64,000 bases of DNA from CAWAND01 sp963783335 (GTDB lineage Bacteria; Chloroflexota; Anaerolineae; Anaerolineales; E44-bin32), in the NCBI GenBank assembly GCA_963783335.1, contig CAWAND010000010.1, positions 1,674,001 through 1,738,000 on the forward strand, written 5' to 3'. Positions 1 to 9,133 of this stretch are shown here, one piece after another. Below the pieces are notes generated by a model. It was not told where the DNA came from. It made no database searches and saw only the letters and a list, made by a program, of their open reading frames with translations. The position numbers and the translations under genes are program-made. The stretch's first letter is position 1. Every line of letters begins with the position of its first letter.

Positions 1-1
1 G

Positions 2-196
2 GGGGACACAACCCGTCGGCCCCGGTTGGAGTTGGCAAATGCAGGAGAACTGGTGGCGTGGGCCGAAGCCGACGAACGCTGTCCCTACTGCAAATCCAAG
101 GGATATGCCCTGCATGCTCACAGCCTGGGGAACTTGACCAGGCTCGAAGGGTTCTGCAGGTTTTGCGGGATGCACACATTGAGCCTGTTGGACTAG
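2..196 (+). CDS. C-terminal end of a zinc-ribbon protein (5' truncated)
   Basis: An open frame enters from the left edge and ends at TAG 194-196, giving about 64 residues. It carries two CxxC pairs, CPYC and CRFC, about 25 residues apart, as in a four-cysteine zinc ribbon or rubredoxin-like knuckle. The start lies outside the window, so the family cannot be named. The regular cysteine spacing makes this the coding frame; a longer overlapping frame beginning at 58 looks like a shadow. Confidence 0.5.
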   Translation, partial: GDTTRRPRLELANAGELVAWAEADERCPYCKSKGYALHAHSLGNLTRLEGFCRFCGMHTLSLLD

Positions 197-433
197 TTTT
201 CCGGAATCAACACCGCATCCCGGGACAATTCCGGCTCCCCATCGGTTCCAACGCGTGCGGATCGATAGGGGGCCGTCTTCGCGCTCCCAATCCGGTCCGT
301 TGGCAGTTGTTCCCCCCGTGTCCCCCAGTCGAGAGCCCAGATGATCAGCATCTTAGGATGGCTTCGCGAGTAGAATCAAACCAGGGACGCAATCTGGCTC
401 TCTGCTCAAGGGGCAGAGGCAAGGGGGACGTGC

Positions 434-2089
434 ATGAGCGAAAGTGGACCGCGCCCACGCAAGCGGCAGCTGATCTTCCATCCCTGGGCTCTGGCCGCCT
501 ACTCCATCCTTTCCCTGGCGGCTGCCAACATCCAGCAGATCCCGTTGTCCGAGGCGCTGCGCCCGCTGGTATGGAGCCTGGTCGGGTCCGCTCTGCTGGT
601 GGGAATCCTCAGGCTATTAACCGGTAGTTGGTTGAAAGCCGGCGTTGTCACCAGCCTGTTCCTGCTGCTGTTCTTCTCGTACGGTCGGGCCTACGACTTG
701 GTCAAGAATGCCAGCTTGGGTGGCGTCCTTTTGGGCCGTCACCGCTACCTATCCCTGGTCTGGCTTGTGTTTTTGGGCTCTTTTAGCTGGTGGGTATGGC
801 GGGCGCCGGCCGATCGCTTGCGCCCAATCAACAGCTTTCTCAACATTGCCTGCCTGATTGCTGTCGCCTTCCCGATCTTCTCCATGGCGCGTCTGGGGGT
901 GCTTTCCAGCCGGGCGGCCTTTGTCCGCCCCGCCTCGTCGGAAAGCCGGGCCCTGCACTGGGATGGCCCTGGTCAGCCGCCGGATGTTTACTACATCATC
1001 CTGGATTCGTACGCTCGCGAAGATATCATGCGTGACCTTTACGGGTTCGACAACCATGCCTTCATCCAGGCTCTGAGGCAGCGCGGGTTCTACGTGGCCG
1101 ACAAGAGCGATGCCAACCACGTGTCAACCGCCTTTTCCCTGGCTTCGTCGCTCAACATGGCCACCTTGCCTGACCTGGGGATTGATCTGCCACCCGGCAC
1201 CTACCCAGCGCCCCTGACCGATCCCATCCGCAACAGCCTTGTTCGACAGCAGTTCGAAAAGCTCGGCTACAGGACGGTTGCCCTGTCCAGTGGATGGGCG
1301 CCGACCTCGATCATCAATGCAGATGTATTCCTCAAGCCTGGCCAGGATAGCCTGGATCAGTCGAGGTCGCGGTATCCGCAGCCGACGGCCTTCGAGAGCT
1401 TTCTGCTGAGCACCACCTGGCTGCGCTTTCCCCTGGACGCGCTTGAGGCTCGCCAACTGTCAGCCTTGGCCCAATCGTTGGACGTGTTGCAGGGTAACGA
1501 AGCACAGCGCCAGTTGGTGCTGTGGAGCTTTGACCAGCTGGAGAGAATCCCCCCGCTGCAGGGGCCGAAGTTTGTCTTCGCCCACTTCGTTTCGCCACAC
1601 CGCCCATACCTGTTTGGGCCGAATGGGGAGCGCACACCCTCGTCCGGCGCCTTCAATTTTGAAGACAGCAACCCGACAACCGATGCCGTTCAGGAATTCG
1701 GCGAGTACCGAGATCAGCTCTTGTATATCAACCAGCGCACACTGGAGATGCTGGACGTCTTGATCAAGGACTCTTCCACCGATCCGATCATCGTCCTTCA
1801 GTCTGACACAGGGCCGGCCTTCGGCTTCGACTGGAAGCATCCCGACCAGAAGAACCTGCTCACTAAGATCGGCATCCTCAACGCCTACCATGTGCCTCAG
1901 GAGTGCGATTCACGGCTCTATCCGACGATATCTCCCGCCAACTCGTTCAGACTTGTGTTCGACTGCGTCTACGGCGGCAGCTACGCTCTACGGCCCGACA
2001 AGACATACTACTCGGACCATCACAGCTCCAGCGGCTACGAGTTCACACCGATCGAGGAGCTGCTAACGCCGACGCCCGTGGGTCCATGA
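434..2089 (+). CDS. Membrane-anchored sulfatase-like (alkaline phosphatase superfamily) protein
   Basis: This is a 551-residue protein. The first 150 residues hold about five hydrophobic segments (roughly 14-32, 41-62, 67-86, 104-122, 135-151). A sulfatase/phosphatase-type domain follows. It starts with VYYIILDSYARED (Asp191 as likely metal ligand), then has STAFSLASSLNM near 231-242, where a Thr or Ser could be the nucleophile, and ends with a YYSDHHSSSGYE segment. This layout is shared by membrane phosphoglycerol transferases and relatives. The Cys-x-Pro-x-Arg signature of true sulfatases is absent, so a phospho-transferase or hydrolase acting on envelope material is more likely. The start follows an AAGGGGG ribosome site. 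The substrate is unknown. Confidence 0.75.
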   Translation: MSESGPRPRKRQLIFHPWALAAYSILSLAAANIQQIPLSEALRPLVWSLVGSALLVGILRLLTGSWLKAGVVTSLFLLLFFSYGRAYDLVKNASLGGVLLGRHRYLSLVWLVFLGSFSWWVWRAPADRLRPINSFLNIACLIAVAFPIFSMARLGVLSSRAAFVRPASSESRALHWDGPGQPPDVYYIILDSYAREDIMRDLYGFDNHAFIQALRQRGFYVADKSDANHVSTAFSLASSLNMATLPDLGIDLPPGTYPAPLTDPIRNSLVRQQFEKLGYRTVALSSGWAPTSIINADVFLKPGQDSLDQSRSRYPQPTAFESFLLSTTWLRFPLDALEARQLSALAQSLDVLQGNEAQRQLVLWSFDQLERIPPLQGPKFVFAHFVSPHRPYLFGPNGERTPSSGAFNFEDSNPTTDAVQEFGEYRDQLLYINQRTLEMLDVLIKDSSTDPIIVLQSDTGPAFGFDWKHPDQKNLLTKIGILNAYHVPQECDSRLYPTISPANSFRLVFDCVYGGSYALRPDKTYYSDHHSSSGYEFTPIEELLTPTPVGP

Positions 2090-2197
2090 TTGGACCACGC
2101 GCCCTCTCATGAGGCCAGCCACCGCCAGATCACAGACAAGTGTCACTACTGGCTCATCAGGACGCGTGCTATTCTGTGCGTGGGCCTCCAAAACACC

Positions 2198-3718
2198 ATG
2201 CGCATCCCCAACTCCATCCCAATCATCACCCTCAGCCTCGCGCTGACTGCCTGTGCTCCTGGCATCCCGGGGTCGCCGGTCACGCCGGCCAGTGGCCTCC
2301 AATCGATGCCGTCAGTCGATTCAACTACGCCACCAGAGTTGCCAACGCAGGACGTAGTTGTCTTCACCATTCCCAACCAAGAACCCTTCTCTGGTCGGGA
2401 AGGTGACCCACGCCCTGACTGGCTGGGGTGGGGGGCCGAGGCATTCGATGTGGCGCCGGATGGGAGTTACTGGATCGCTGACACCGCTGTCGATCCCCAA
2501 CGCTTGCTGCACTACTCAGTACATGGCGTCCAACTGGATGAGATCTCCATGGAGGGTGTGGCGACCTCGGTCTACGACTTGGCCGCCGGGGAGGGGAAGC
2601 TTTGGCTGCTCGATTTGGGGGCTGATGGCATACAAGTCATCAGCCTGACACTCGGCCGGCGCCAGGTCGATGTAATCTCCGTACCGAAAGAGTTCTACGC
2701 CCATGACGGGATTCCGGTGGCCAACGGCATCTTCAGCCTTAGCCTGGCGGCGGATGGCGCCTTGATGATCAGCGGCATCTCGGGCTTGACGCTGCTGGTG
2801 GACGGATCGGGCAGCGTGGCGGCCAGGCCCCTTCCAGGATGGTCATCTCTGGGTCACGTCTACCGCTTGTCGGAAGCATCAGGCGGCGGCCCCCCCGTGC
2901 TGAGCGTCGATGGCCGCCCTGTTCCCATGGGCGACTCGCTGTCACTGGAAGCAGAACCTTTTCTGGGATTCAACGCCGATGGCACCTTCCCCGTCGTCTT
3001 GCGGCGAGAAGTTGCCTCGCCCTATGGAGGCGATCCGGCGGTCGACTGGCTGGTGGCCTACCTTCGGCCGGAAGGCACGGCGATCGGCTACGCCAGCCTG
3101 CCGCAGCGGATGCCATGGCAGGAGTACAACCATGAGCTTGCGCTTGGCCCCGATAGACAGGTCTACGCTTTGGTTTCCAGATCCGATCACTCCGTCCAGG
3201 TTGTACGGTTGGGTTTCGAGACGAGCCGACCGACACCGCTCGGGGTGGCGCCCACTTCCATTCCGACACCTCTGACGCCGCTGCGAGCCGACCTCCAACC
3301 GCTGAAGGGCACTGTGCCGGCAGATGCGCAGGGGGCCTCGGCCGCCCTGGTCTCGTTCTTCAGTGACCTGTCACAGGAGCGCTTCGAGACGACTGCCGAA
3401 AACTACGGGGGATCCTTTGAAGAGCTAGGGGGTGCCGTTCCTGAAGCCGGCGAGACGACAGATGAGTTGAGGTGGCGGCAAATCTGTCAGCAGTATCTGT
3501 GCCTGCCCATCGCTGAGGTCAGCGACGTGCGTCAGACCGGACCACAAGCCTATACCTTCGAAGTTGTCTTCACCTGGCCCGATGGCCAGCGGGTGGAGAT
3601 CGGCGCCTGCTGCGGCGGTAGTCCGGCGGCGTCACCTCCCGTTTGGAAGTTTGCCTATCCGGTCGCTTTCAAGGACGGCGTCTGGAAGGTCATGCGAGGT
3701 CCCCTGTATGTGCCCTGA
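2198..3718 (+). CDS. Secreted lipoprotein with beta-propeller-like N-terminal region
   Basis: I start this at ATG 2198 because the next residues form a classic lipoprotein signal ending in the lipobox LTAC (Cys about residue 18). The open frame itself runs back to the previous stop. The 506-residue product has a Pro/Thr/Ser-rich linker after the Cys. Residues of about 70-380 hold repeated segments such as DVAPDGSYWIAD and DLAAGEGKLWLLDLG that look like propeller blades (NHL/SMP-30-like). A separate C-terminal domain with a CC pair follows. It probably sits on the outer face of the membrane. The function is not recognisable. The gene lies 108 bases after the sulfatase-like gene and may be co-transcribed with it. 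Confidence 0.65.
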   Translation: MRIPNSIPIITLSLALTACAPGIPGSPVTPASGLQSMPSVDSTTPPELPTQDVVVFTIPNQEPFSGREGDPRPDWLGWGAEAFDVAPDGSYWIADTAVDPQRLLHYSVHGVQLDEISMEGVATSVYDLAAGEGKLWLLDLGADGIQVISLTLGRRQVDVISVPKEFYAHDGIPVANGIFSLSLAADGALMISGISGLTLLVDGSGSVAARPLPGWSSLGHVYRLSEASGGGPPVLSVDGRPVPMGDSLSLEAEPFLGFNADGTFPVVLRREVASPYGGDPAVDWLVAYLRPEGTAIGYASLPQRMPWQEYNHELALGPDRQVYALVSRSDHSVQVVRLGFETSRPTPLGVAPTSIPTPLTPLRADLQPLKGTVPADAQGASAALVSFFSDLSQERFETTAENYGGSFEELGGAVPEAGETTDELRWRQICQQYLCLPIAEVSDVRQTGPQAYTFEVVFTWPDGQRVEIGACCGGSPAASPPVWKFAYPVAFKDGVWKVMRGPLYVP

Positions 3719-3730
3719 GAAGCGCACACT

Positions 3731-3748
3731 TCGTGAAGGATTTCACAA
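3731..3748 (+). promoter_or_regulatory. Candidate Rex-type operator (near-consensus)
   Basis: TCGTGAA-GGAT-TTCACAA matches the Rex consensus TTGTGAA-N4-TTCACAA at 13 of 14 fixed positions. It lies between two lipoprotein genes, 28 bases before the ATG at 3777. A CRP-type protein could also bind such a sequence. Confidence 0.4.
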
Positions 3749-3776
3749 ATCGAACCCAGTGCAACGTGTATCTCCC

Positions 3777-4652
3777 ATGCCTCGCCGAGCAGGGCGGGTT
3801 TGCCTGTCGGTGATGCTTAGCGCTTTGGTGGTTTCAGGTTGTGCCCAGACTGCGAATCCGCCGCAGAACGGGACGACAGATTGGCCAGCTCCGTCCGGGG
3901 TTGAGGCAGGTCCTTTATCATCGCCGGCGCCTATCGGCGCGGCCGCAGGCCAGTCTTCGCCAGACATCGGGGAGCTTCCCGGTGGTCTGACCCTGGAAAG
4001 CACCCTATTGGCCGGTCCGCCGACGACGGAACCGCTGACCTTTGAGCCGATCGGGCACACCCAAGCCGAGGTCCTCGCCCGGCACGCTGCAGAGCGGCTG
4101 CGGGCCTACGCCCTCGAGGTGCGGTCGGACGACCAATACCGCCCGACACTGACCGCGGAATGGGCTGGGGGAACGCTCCTGGCGCGGATCGATTCCGATC
4201 CGACCACCCAGGCCCAGACGGCACGGCTTCTAGAAGATGGGCAGGTTATCTTCACCGTCCCAGCCGGCTTTCCGAGCCCGGCTGTGCCTCTGCAGGGCCT
4301 GTGGACCTACGATGACCATTGGGCCTTGGAGCTGCTGATGGCAACCCAGGATGAGTGGAAAGGCGAGGTCTTCGTCGACGACCAGCTTCTCAACGACCAG
4401 CTCGGCTATGACGAGGCGTTCGGGTTTCAGCTCTTGGATGGGAAGCCGTTCTACTTCTATCAGAAGGGGGGAACGATTGGTGTGAACTTCGACGGGACGA
4501 GCACCGACCTCGGGTACACACGCGTGATCCATTATGAGTGTTGCAGCGGATCAGTGTTGAATCCCGTGAAGGCCCATGCGATGGTTGCTTTCTTCGCTGA
4601 AGAGGCTGGCGGGTGGCGCTACGTTGAGATTGGGGTCTTCAATCGGCCGTAG
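3777..4652 (+). CDS. Predicted lipoprotein of unknown function
   Basis: The open frame extends upstream to 3564, but ATG 3777 gives the sensible protein of 291 residues: MPRRAGR, a hydrophobic stretch, then the lipobox VVSGC at about residue 22. A Pro/Ser-rich linker follows. The mature part has paired phrases such as YDDHWALELL and GGTIGVNFDG, and a conserved-looking YECCSG, but I recognise no family. A candidate redox operator lies just upstream. The 3' end overlaps the convergent histidine kinase gene by 14 bases. Confidence 0.6.
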   Translation: MPRRAGRVCLSVMLSALVVSGCAQTANPPQNGTTDWPAPSGVEAGPLSSPAPIGAAAGQSSPDIGELPGGLTLESTLLAGPPTTEPLTFEPIGHTQAEVLARHAAERLRAYALEVRSDDQYRPTLTAEWAGGTLLARIDSDPTTQAQTARLLEDGQVIFTVPAGFPSPAVPLQGLWTYDDHWALELLMATQDEWKGEVFVDDQLLNDQLGYDEAFGFQLLDGKPFYFYQKGGTIGVNFDGTSTDLGYTRVIHYECCSGSVLNPVKAHAMVAFFAEEAGGWRYVEIGVFNRP

Positions 4653-6189
4653 AGGGGGCATGGCCTCTTCGGTCCGAGGTGTCAAGCGGAAGCAGGACCT
4701 CAAAAGTTGATCCCTGGCCGAGGGTGCTTTCAACCCGGACCCTCCCGCCGTGGGCATTCGCGATCCATTCCACAATCGACAATCCCAGACCCACTCCTGA
4801 CGAGCCGGCCTCGTCGCCATCTTCCTTGGCGCCGCGCGTGCGGGCCGCATCCGCCTGGAAGAACCGTTCGAACAGGTGGGGAAGGTTCTCGGGGGAGATG
4901 CCCGGCCCGCTGTCAATCACACGCAAGCAGCCCATGGGCTGATCTCCCTGTGTGACCAGGGCAGTCTCGACGCACACTCGGCGTTGGTCCGCCTCGGCTG
5001 TGTACTTGATCCCATTTTCGATCAGATTATTGACCAATTGGGCCAGGAACTGCCGATCCCCGTTGACCATCAACTCGGGCAGCTCGCCGGCTGAGAGGGT
5101 CACATTCTGGCGGGCAGCCAGGGGGGCCAGTCGCTCGACTCCTTCCAGGGCCACGTCGCTCAGGTCGATCGGCTCAAAGGCGAGGGCAGTCAGGCCAGAA
5201 TCCATTCGTGACAAGGTCAAAAGGTTGTTGACCAGTCGGGTCATGAACTCATTCTCTGAGCGGATGACTGCCAGGGCCCGATGCATGTCGTCCGCGCTGC
5301 GCCCAGGCTGGGCGGCGCGAGTGGCTTCCAGGTTGATGATCGTCAGAGGCGTGCGCAGCTCGTGGCTGGCGTCGGCGGTGAAGCGCCGTTGACGATCGAA
5401 GGCGGCTTGAAGCCGGTCCAACATGGCGTCGAATGTGTCGGCCAATTCGCCCAACTCGTCGCCGCGCCCCAGATTCAGGCGGCGGCTTAGGTCGGTTTCG
5501 CCCAAGTCGCGGGCTGTATGTGTGATCGTCTTCACCGGCCGCATGGCGCGGTCGGCCAGCCAGAAGCCGCCACCCAGAGCCACGATTAGCGTGCCAAGGG
5601 AGCCCAGGAGCAGCGTCAGGATAAGCCGGTGAAGCTGACCTCCGGGATCGATGGGACTGCCCATCACCAGGAAGGCGATGACGTTGTTGCCAAGGGAGAT
5701 GGGTGCGAACAAGAACTGGTACTGCGCGCTCGGGGCCCGGGCTTCGTCCGCTTCGGGGGTGATGGTGTATGTGCGTGGATCGGACGTCGGTCGTTCAGAC
5801 AGTTCAGATTGCGTGATGCGGGAGATTGTATCGATGCTGAGCGGGCCGGTCGCCTGGACAACCTGCCCGGAGGCGTCGGTGATGGCCATCACATCGCCCG
5901 CCTGGAGCAGCGGCTGGGCGTTGTTGGGCATGCTCGGGAGCGTGAGTCCCCCTGATCCGGAGATCTCGCGCAGCGGCAGCTGGACCAGTGTCTGGAGCTG
6001 AGTGAACTTGTTCTCAAGGCGCGTCAGACTGGCTGCACGCAAATCGCGGGCCTGCTGGATATAGATGAAAGTCGAGAATACCAGCAGCACAACGGCCAGG
6101 ATGGCCACAAACCACAGAGTCAATCGGAAGCGGATGCTCCCGATGACGTCGTGCAACCGCCGCCAGGCAACGGCAAGGAGTCGTCTCAT
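4639..6189 (-). CDS. Sensor histidine kinase (HAMP, HisKA, HATPase)
   Basis: This 516-residue membrane kinase partners the response regulator upstream, with which it overlaps by four bases (ATGA). Transmembrane segments are at about 21-43 and 188-212, enclosing a 140-residue extracytoplasmic sensor region with no recognisable ligand fold. A HAMP linker follows. The dimerisation helix carries DASHELRTPLT (phosphorylated His276), and the ATPase domain has an NLIENGIKYT N-box, DSGPGIS and GVGLGLSIV. By architecture it belongs with kinases such as MprB or BaeS. The neighbouring htrA gene suggests it monitors envelope or protein-folding stress, which is inference from context. Confidence 0.92.
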   Translation of the reverse strand: MRRLLAVAWRRLHDVIGSIRFRLTLWFVAILAVVLLVFSTFIYIQQARDLRAASLTRLENKFTQLQTLVQLPLREISGSGGLTLPSMPNNAQPLLQAGDVMAITDASGQVVQATGPLSIDTISRITQSELSERPTSDPRTYTITPEADEARAPSAQYQFLFAPISLGNNVIAFLVMGSPIDPGGQLHRLILTLLLGSLGTLIVALGGGFWLADRAMRPVKTITHTARDLGETDLSRRLNLGRGDELGELADTFDAMLDRLQAAFDRQRRFTADASHELRTPLTIINLEATRAAQPGRSADDMHRALAVIRSENEFMTRLVNNLLTLSRMDSGLTALAFEPIDLSDVALEGVERLAPLAARQNVTLSAGELPELMVNGDRQFLAQLVNNLIENGIKYTAEADQRRVCVETALVTQGDQPMGCLRVIDSGPGISPENLPHLFERFFQADAARTRGAKEDGDEAGSSGVGLGLSIVEWIANAHGGRVRVESTLGQGSTFEVLLPLDTSDRRGHAPSTAD

Positions 6190-6890
6190 CGTGCCTCGTC
6201 CGCGTTGATCAACCGGTACCCCGCACCGCGCACCGTCTCCAGAAGTCGTGTTTCGAAGGGGTCGTCGATTTTGCGCCTAAGCCGGCGGACATAAACATCG
6301 ACCACGTTTGAAGACGCCTGGAAGTCGTAGCTCCAAATGTGATCCTCAGCCATTTCGCGGGTGACGATGCGCCCACGATTGCGCATAAAGTACTCCAACA
6401 GGGAGAACTCTTTGGCGGTGAGGTTGATCGGCCGACCGGCGCGCTCCACTCGATGGGTGGCCGGATCGAGGCAGAGATCCCCAACGCGCAGCTCGGGGGA
6501 TTTGTCATCCGCATCTCGCCGCAGCAGGGCGCGCAGCCGGGCGAGGAGTTCTTCCAGGGCGAAAGGCTTGACCAAGTAGTCGTCGGCGCCGCTGTCGAGG
6601 CCGCTGACGCGGTCGTCAACCGTATCCCTGGCGGTGAGCATGATGATTGGGCTCTTGACGCGTTCATCCCGTAGGTTCCGGCAGACCGCCAGGCCATCCT
6701 TCTTGGGAAGCATGATGTCCAGGATAATGGCGTCATAGTCGTAGCTCAAACCCCAGGCCTCGCCTTCTTCGCCATCGTACGCGACGTCCACGGCATATCC
6801 GTCCTCGGCGAGGCTGCGTTTGAGCGAGTCGCTCAGTCTCTGATTGTCTTCCACCAATAAGATGCGCAACTGGCAATCTCCCACGCGCAT
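6186..6890 (-). CDS. OmpR/PhoB-family response regulator
   Basis: I place the start at ATG 6890 (234 residues) rather than further upstream because LRILLVEDNQ begins right after it. The receiver domain has the acidic pocket LLVEDN, the phospho-acceptor Asp58 in IILDIMLPKKDG, the switch Thr/Ala in MLTARD, and Lys in YLVKPF. The C-terminal winged helix is complete (HRVERAGRPINLTAKEFSLLEY to VRGAGYRL). It is the first gene of the two-gene operon with the kinase and is divergent from htrA. The shared 223-base spacer contains two pairs of 11-base-spaced direct repeats, which suggests it regulates both directions. Confidence 0.93.
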   Translation of the reverse strand: MRVGDCQLRILLVEDNQRLSDSLKRSLAEDGYAVDVAYDGEEGEAWGLSYDYDAIILDIMLPKKDGLAVCRNLRDERVKSPIIMLTARDTVDDRVSGLDSGADDYLVKPFALEELLARLRALLRRDADDKSPELRVGDLCLDPATHRVERAGRPINLTAKEFSLLEYFMRNRGRIVTREMAEDHIWSYDFQASSNVVDVYVRRLRRKIDDPFETRLLETVRGAGYRLINADEAR

Positions 6891-6930
6891 GGTCCGGTCG
6901 GTTTGCTTCTTAAGAATACTCCACCACAAC

Positions 6931-7004
6931 CAGATGACAGCCAGATGAAACTCGAGAGGCGCAGAGTGCGGGAAATCCGTCGGCGTTTGTCATCCGTCTG
7001 TCAT
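6931..7004. promoter_or_regulatory. Direct-repeat operators for the OmpR-type regulator
   Basis: CAGATGA occurs at 6931 and 6942, and TGTCAT occurs at 6988 and 6999. Each pair is spaced by exactly 11 bases, one helical turn, as in OmpR/PhoB-family binding sites. ATGACA at 6933-6938 is the reverse complement of TGTCAT, so the two pairs point in opposite directions, one toward each gene. This supports autoregulation plus control of htrA. Confidence 0.6.
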
Positions 7005-7113
7005 GTTGGGTGATTAGACTTTGGACAGTTCGCACAAAGACGGCAGCCGTTGGGGGCCAAATTGTGCGAAGTGAGACAAATCACCAAATTCGTAGGTTTT
7101 AGGAGGTATTCAA

Positions 7114-8364
7114 ATGAAGATTTCGAAGAAGTTTGCCATATTGCTGATTGTGCCGATCATGCTCTTGAGCGGTTTCAGCGGCGCGGCATTGGTTACTCAT
7201 GACCAGGCGAGTTCGACACCGGCGGTTGCCCAAGCGGCCCCCGCGCACTCATCGCCGTCTCTTCCGGCTTCAAGCGCCGGTTCTTTGAGCGACCTGGGTG
7301 CCACCCAGAATCTGTTTGAGTCGATCTACTCGCAGGTGAATCCCTCGGTGGTCAATGTCCACGTCGTTGAGTCGGCGCCACGGAACTCGTCTTTTCAAGG
7401 CTTGCCAGTAAGCCCCTTCGGGTTTTCGCAACAACAGCCGACGCAACAAGCGCTGGGCTCAGGCTTCGTGTGGGACAAGAAAGGTGACATCGTAACCAAT
7501 AACCATGTCGTCGCTGGAGCCAGCCAAATTGAAGTGTCGTTCTCCGACGGGACGTCCGTCCCGGCGACGGTGGTCGGCACCGACCCCAACAGCGACCTGG
7601 CGGTGATTAGGGTCAAGGTCAATTCGAGCCTGCTCAAGCCGGTCACGCTGGCGGACTCATCCACGGTCAAGGTTGGCGAGATTGACATCGCCATCGGCAA
7701 CCCCTACGGTTTGGCGGGCACGATGACACAAGGCATCGTCAGCGCCATGGGCCGTTCGCTGCCTGTGAAGTCCCAAAGCGGGGCGCCCGGACCGACCTAC
7801 TCGATCCCTGACATCATCCAGACGGATGCCGCCATCAACCCTGGCAACTCCGGGGGCGTCCTCCTGGACACCAACGGACACGTCATTGGGGTGACGGCAG
7901 CCATCCAGTCGCCGGTCGACGCCAACGCCGGTATCGGCTTTGCCATCCCGTCCAACATCGTGAATACGGTGGTGACGTCTCTGATCCAGACCGGGCAGTA
8001 TCAGCACCCTTGGATCGGCATCAGCGGGACCAGCCTGACGTACGATCTGGCTAAGGCAATGAATCTGGACCCGCAGCAGAAGGGCGCCTTGGTCGTCGAC
8101 GTGGCCAAGAACGGACCCGCTGCCAAGGCCGGTCTGCAGGGAAGCAACCAGCAAACGACCATCAACGGCCAGCAGGTGCCCGTTGGCGGTGATGTGATCA
8201 CAGCCATCAATGGCCAGCCGGTTACCAACTTTGAAGATCTGGCCTCAATTCTGTTCAACAGCACCCAGGCCGGACAGACAATCAAGCTGACCATTCTACG
8301 GAACGGACAAACAAAGACCGTGTCTCTCACGCTCGGCGTGCTGCCGAAGCAGCTTGGCGGCTGA
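7114..8364 (+). CDS. htrA: HtrA/DegP-type S1C serine protease with PDZ domain
   Basis: This 416-residue exported protease follows a strong ribosome site (AGGAGGT). It begins with a signal peptide or membrane anchor (residues 7-27) and an Ala/Ser/Pro linker. The chymotrypsin-like domain shows the full triad: His131 in TNNHVV, Asp161 in NSDLAVI and Ser246 in NPGNSGG. One PDZ domain occupies roughly 310-405 (GLQGSNQQ to GDVITAINGQPV). Such proteases degrade or refold damaged proteins outside the cytoplasm. Divergence from a two-component system with repeat operators in the spacer fits stress-induced expression, as in CiaRH-HtrA and MprAB-PepD pairs. A large hairpin follows the stop codon. Confidence 0.93.
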   Translation: MKISKKFAILLIVPIMLLSGFSGAALVTHDQASSTPAVAQAAPAHSSPSLPASSAGSLSDLGATQNLFESIYSQVNPSVVNVHVVESAPRNSSFQGLPVSPFGFSQQQPTQQALGSGFVWDKKGDIVTNNHVVAGASQIEVSFSDGTSVPATVVGTDPNSDLAVIRVKVNSSLLKPVTLADSSTVKVGEIDIAIGNPYGLAGTMTQGIVSAMGRSLPVKSQSGAPGPTYSIPDIIQTDAAINPGNSGGVLLDTNGHVIGVTAAIQSPVDANAGIGFAIPSNIVNTVVTSLIQTGQYQHPWIGISGTSLTYDLAKAMNLDPQQKGALVVDVAKNGPAAKAGLQGSNQQTTINGQQVPVGGDVITAINGQPVTNFEDLASILFNSTQAGQTIKLTILRNGQTKTVSLTLGVLPKQLGG

Positions 8365-8387
8365 TTGAGCCAGCCAAACGTGGTGTA

Positions 8388-8423
8388 TGGGTGGGATCGA
8401 CGAGTCACAGTCGATCCCACCCA
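8388..8423 (+). terminator. Strong hairpin after htrA
   Basis: TGGGTGGGATCGAC (8388-8401) pairs perfectly over 14 bases with 8410-8423 around an eight-base loop. No T-run follows. It may be a Rho-dependent end, a 3' stabiliser of htrA mRNA, or a partial attenuator before the downstream small genes. Confidence 0.6.
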
Positions 8424-8462
8424 AGGAACCTGCCCCAAGCGAAAACAAACAAAGGATAGGAC

Positions 8463-8834
8463 ATGAAGCATATCCCAGCCCTGTTCGCAGCCCTGATCAT
8501 GACCGGCATTGTCGGTCTGGCGATGTTAGGCATTGGGGCCAGCGCTCTGCTCAATCAGAACACGGCACCGACGCTCAACTCGGCGAGCGCGCCCAGCAGC
8601 AGCAAAGTCAGCACGGTGGCCAACTCGTCAACTCAAGTCCAGCAACTTCAGGCGAGGATCTCGGAGTACCAATCTCGCGAACAGAAGTACCAGTCGCAGC
8701 TTCAGAGCTTGCAGCAGCAGGTGAGTCAGGAACAGCAGCAGGTTCAGGTCTTCCAGCAAATCCTGGGCGAGCTCCAAGCCCGCGGCGTGATTGCCATTCA
8801 AGGTGACGGTACGATCCTTATCCCTCGGAGGTAG
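8463..8834 (+). CDS. Small membrane-anchored or secreted coiled-coil protein, Gln-rich
   Basis: This 123-residue protein has an N-terminal hydrophobic segment (about residues 5-28). A short Ser/Ala/Asn linker and a Gln-rich heptad-like stretch (VQQLQARISEYQSRE to QQVQVFQQILGEL) follow, which should form a coiled coil. It ends with a short basic tail. No enzyme motif is present. It lies between htrA and apbE on the same strand, so it may be co-transcribed with them. The ATG follows an AAAGGATAGGAC ribosome-site region. Function unknown; an envelope scaffold or protease partner is possible. Confidence 0.6.
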   Translation: MKHIPALFAALIMTGIVGLAMLGIGASALLNQNTAPTLNSASAPSSSKVSTVANSSTQVQQLQARISEYQSREQKYQSQLQSLQQQVSQEQQQVQVFQQILGELQARGVIAIQGDGTILIPRR

Positions 8835-8838
8835 TGAG

Positions 8839-9111
8839 ATGAAAAGAATGAAAAGCGTCCTTCGATTATGGATGGCCAGCGTCAGCCTGGGGGGGTTCTT
8901 GGGCGGCTGGGTTCTACTCGCCCATGCTCCAAAACCGGCCTCCACCAACAGCGGGAGCAACAGTTCGGCCGTGGCGCCGATGCCGACCCTGGCTCCGCTG
9001 CCGCCCATGAACGCCGATATCGGCGGGGGGCAGTTCAGCCAACCGGCACCATCCATCCCAAGCTTCCAGTCGCGATCCTTTCTGCCCGTGATGCGGACCG
9101 GCGGATCCTAA
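8839..9111 (+). CDS. Small exported Pro/Ser-rich protein
   Basis: I use ATG 8839, four bases after the previous stop, because a basic start (MKRMK) and a hydrophobic segment follow it directly. The 90-residue product has one N-terminal membrane or signal segment (about 8-28) and a low-complexity tail rich in Pro, Ser, Ala and Gly, ending in RTGGS. No fold is recognisable. Its place before apbE invites the idea that it belongs to the same envelope redox module, but I see no FMN-attachment motif in it. Confidence 0.55.
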   Translation: MKRMKSVLRLWMASVSLGGFLGGWVLLAHAPKPASTNSGSNSSAVAPMPTLAPLPPMNADIGGGQFSQPAPSIPSFQSRSFLPVMRTGGS

Positions 9112-9133
9112 GGCACGTCCAGGAGATACGCCG

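Noticed and set aside
58..627. A 189-residue protein on the plus strand
   Set aside because: It overlaps both the zinc-ribbon frame and the start of the sulfatase-like gene and has no ordered motif.
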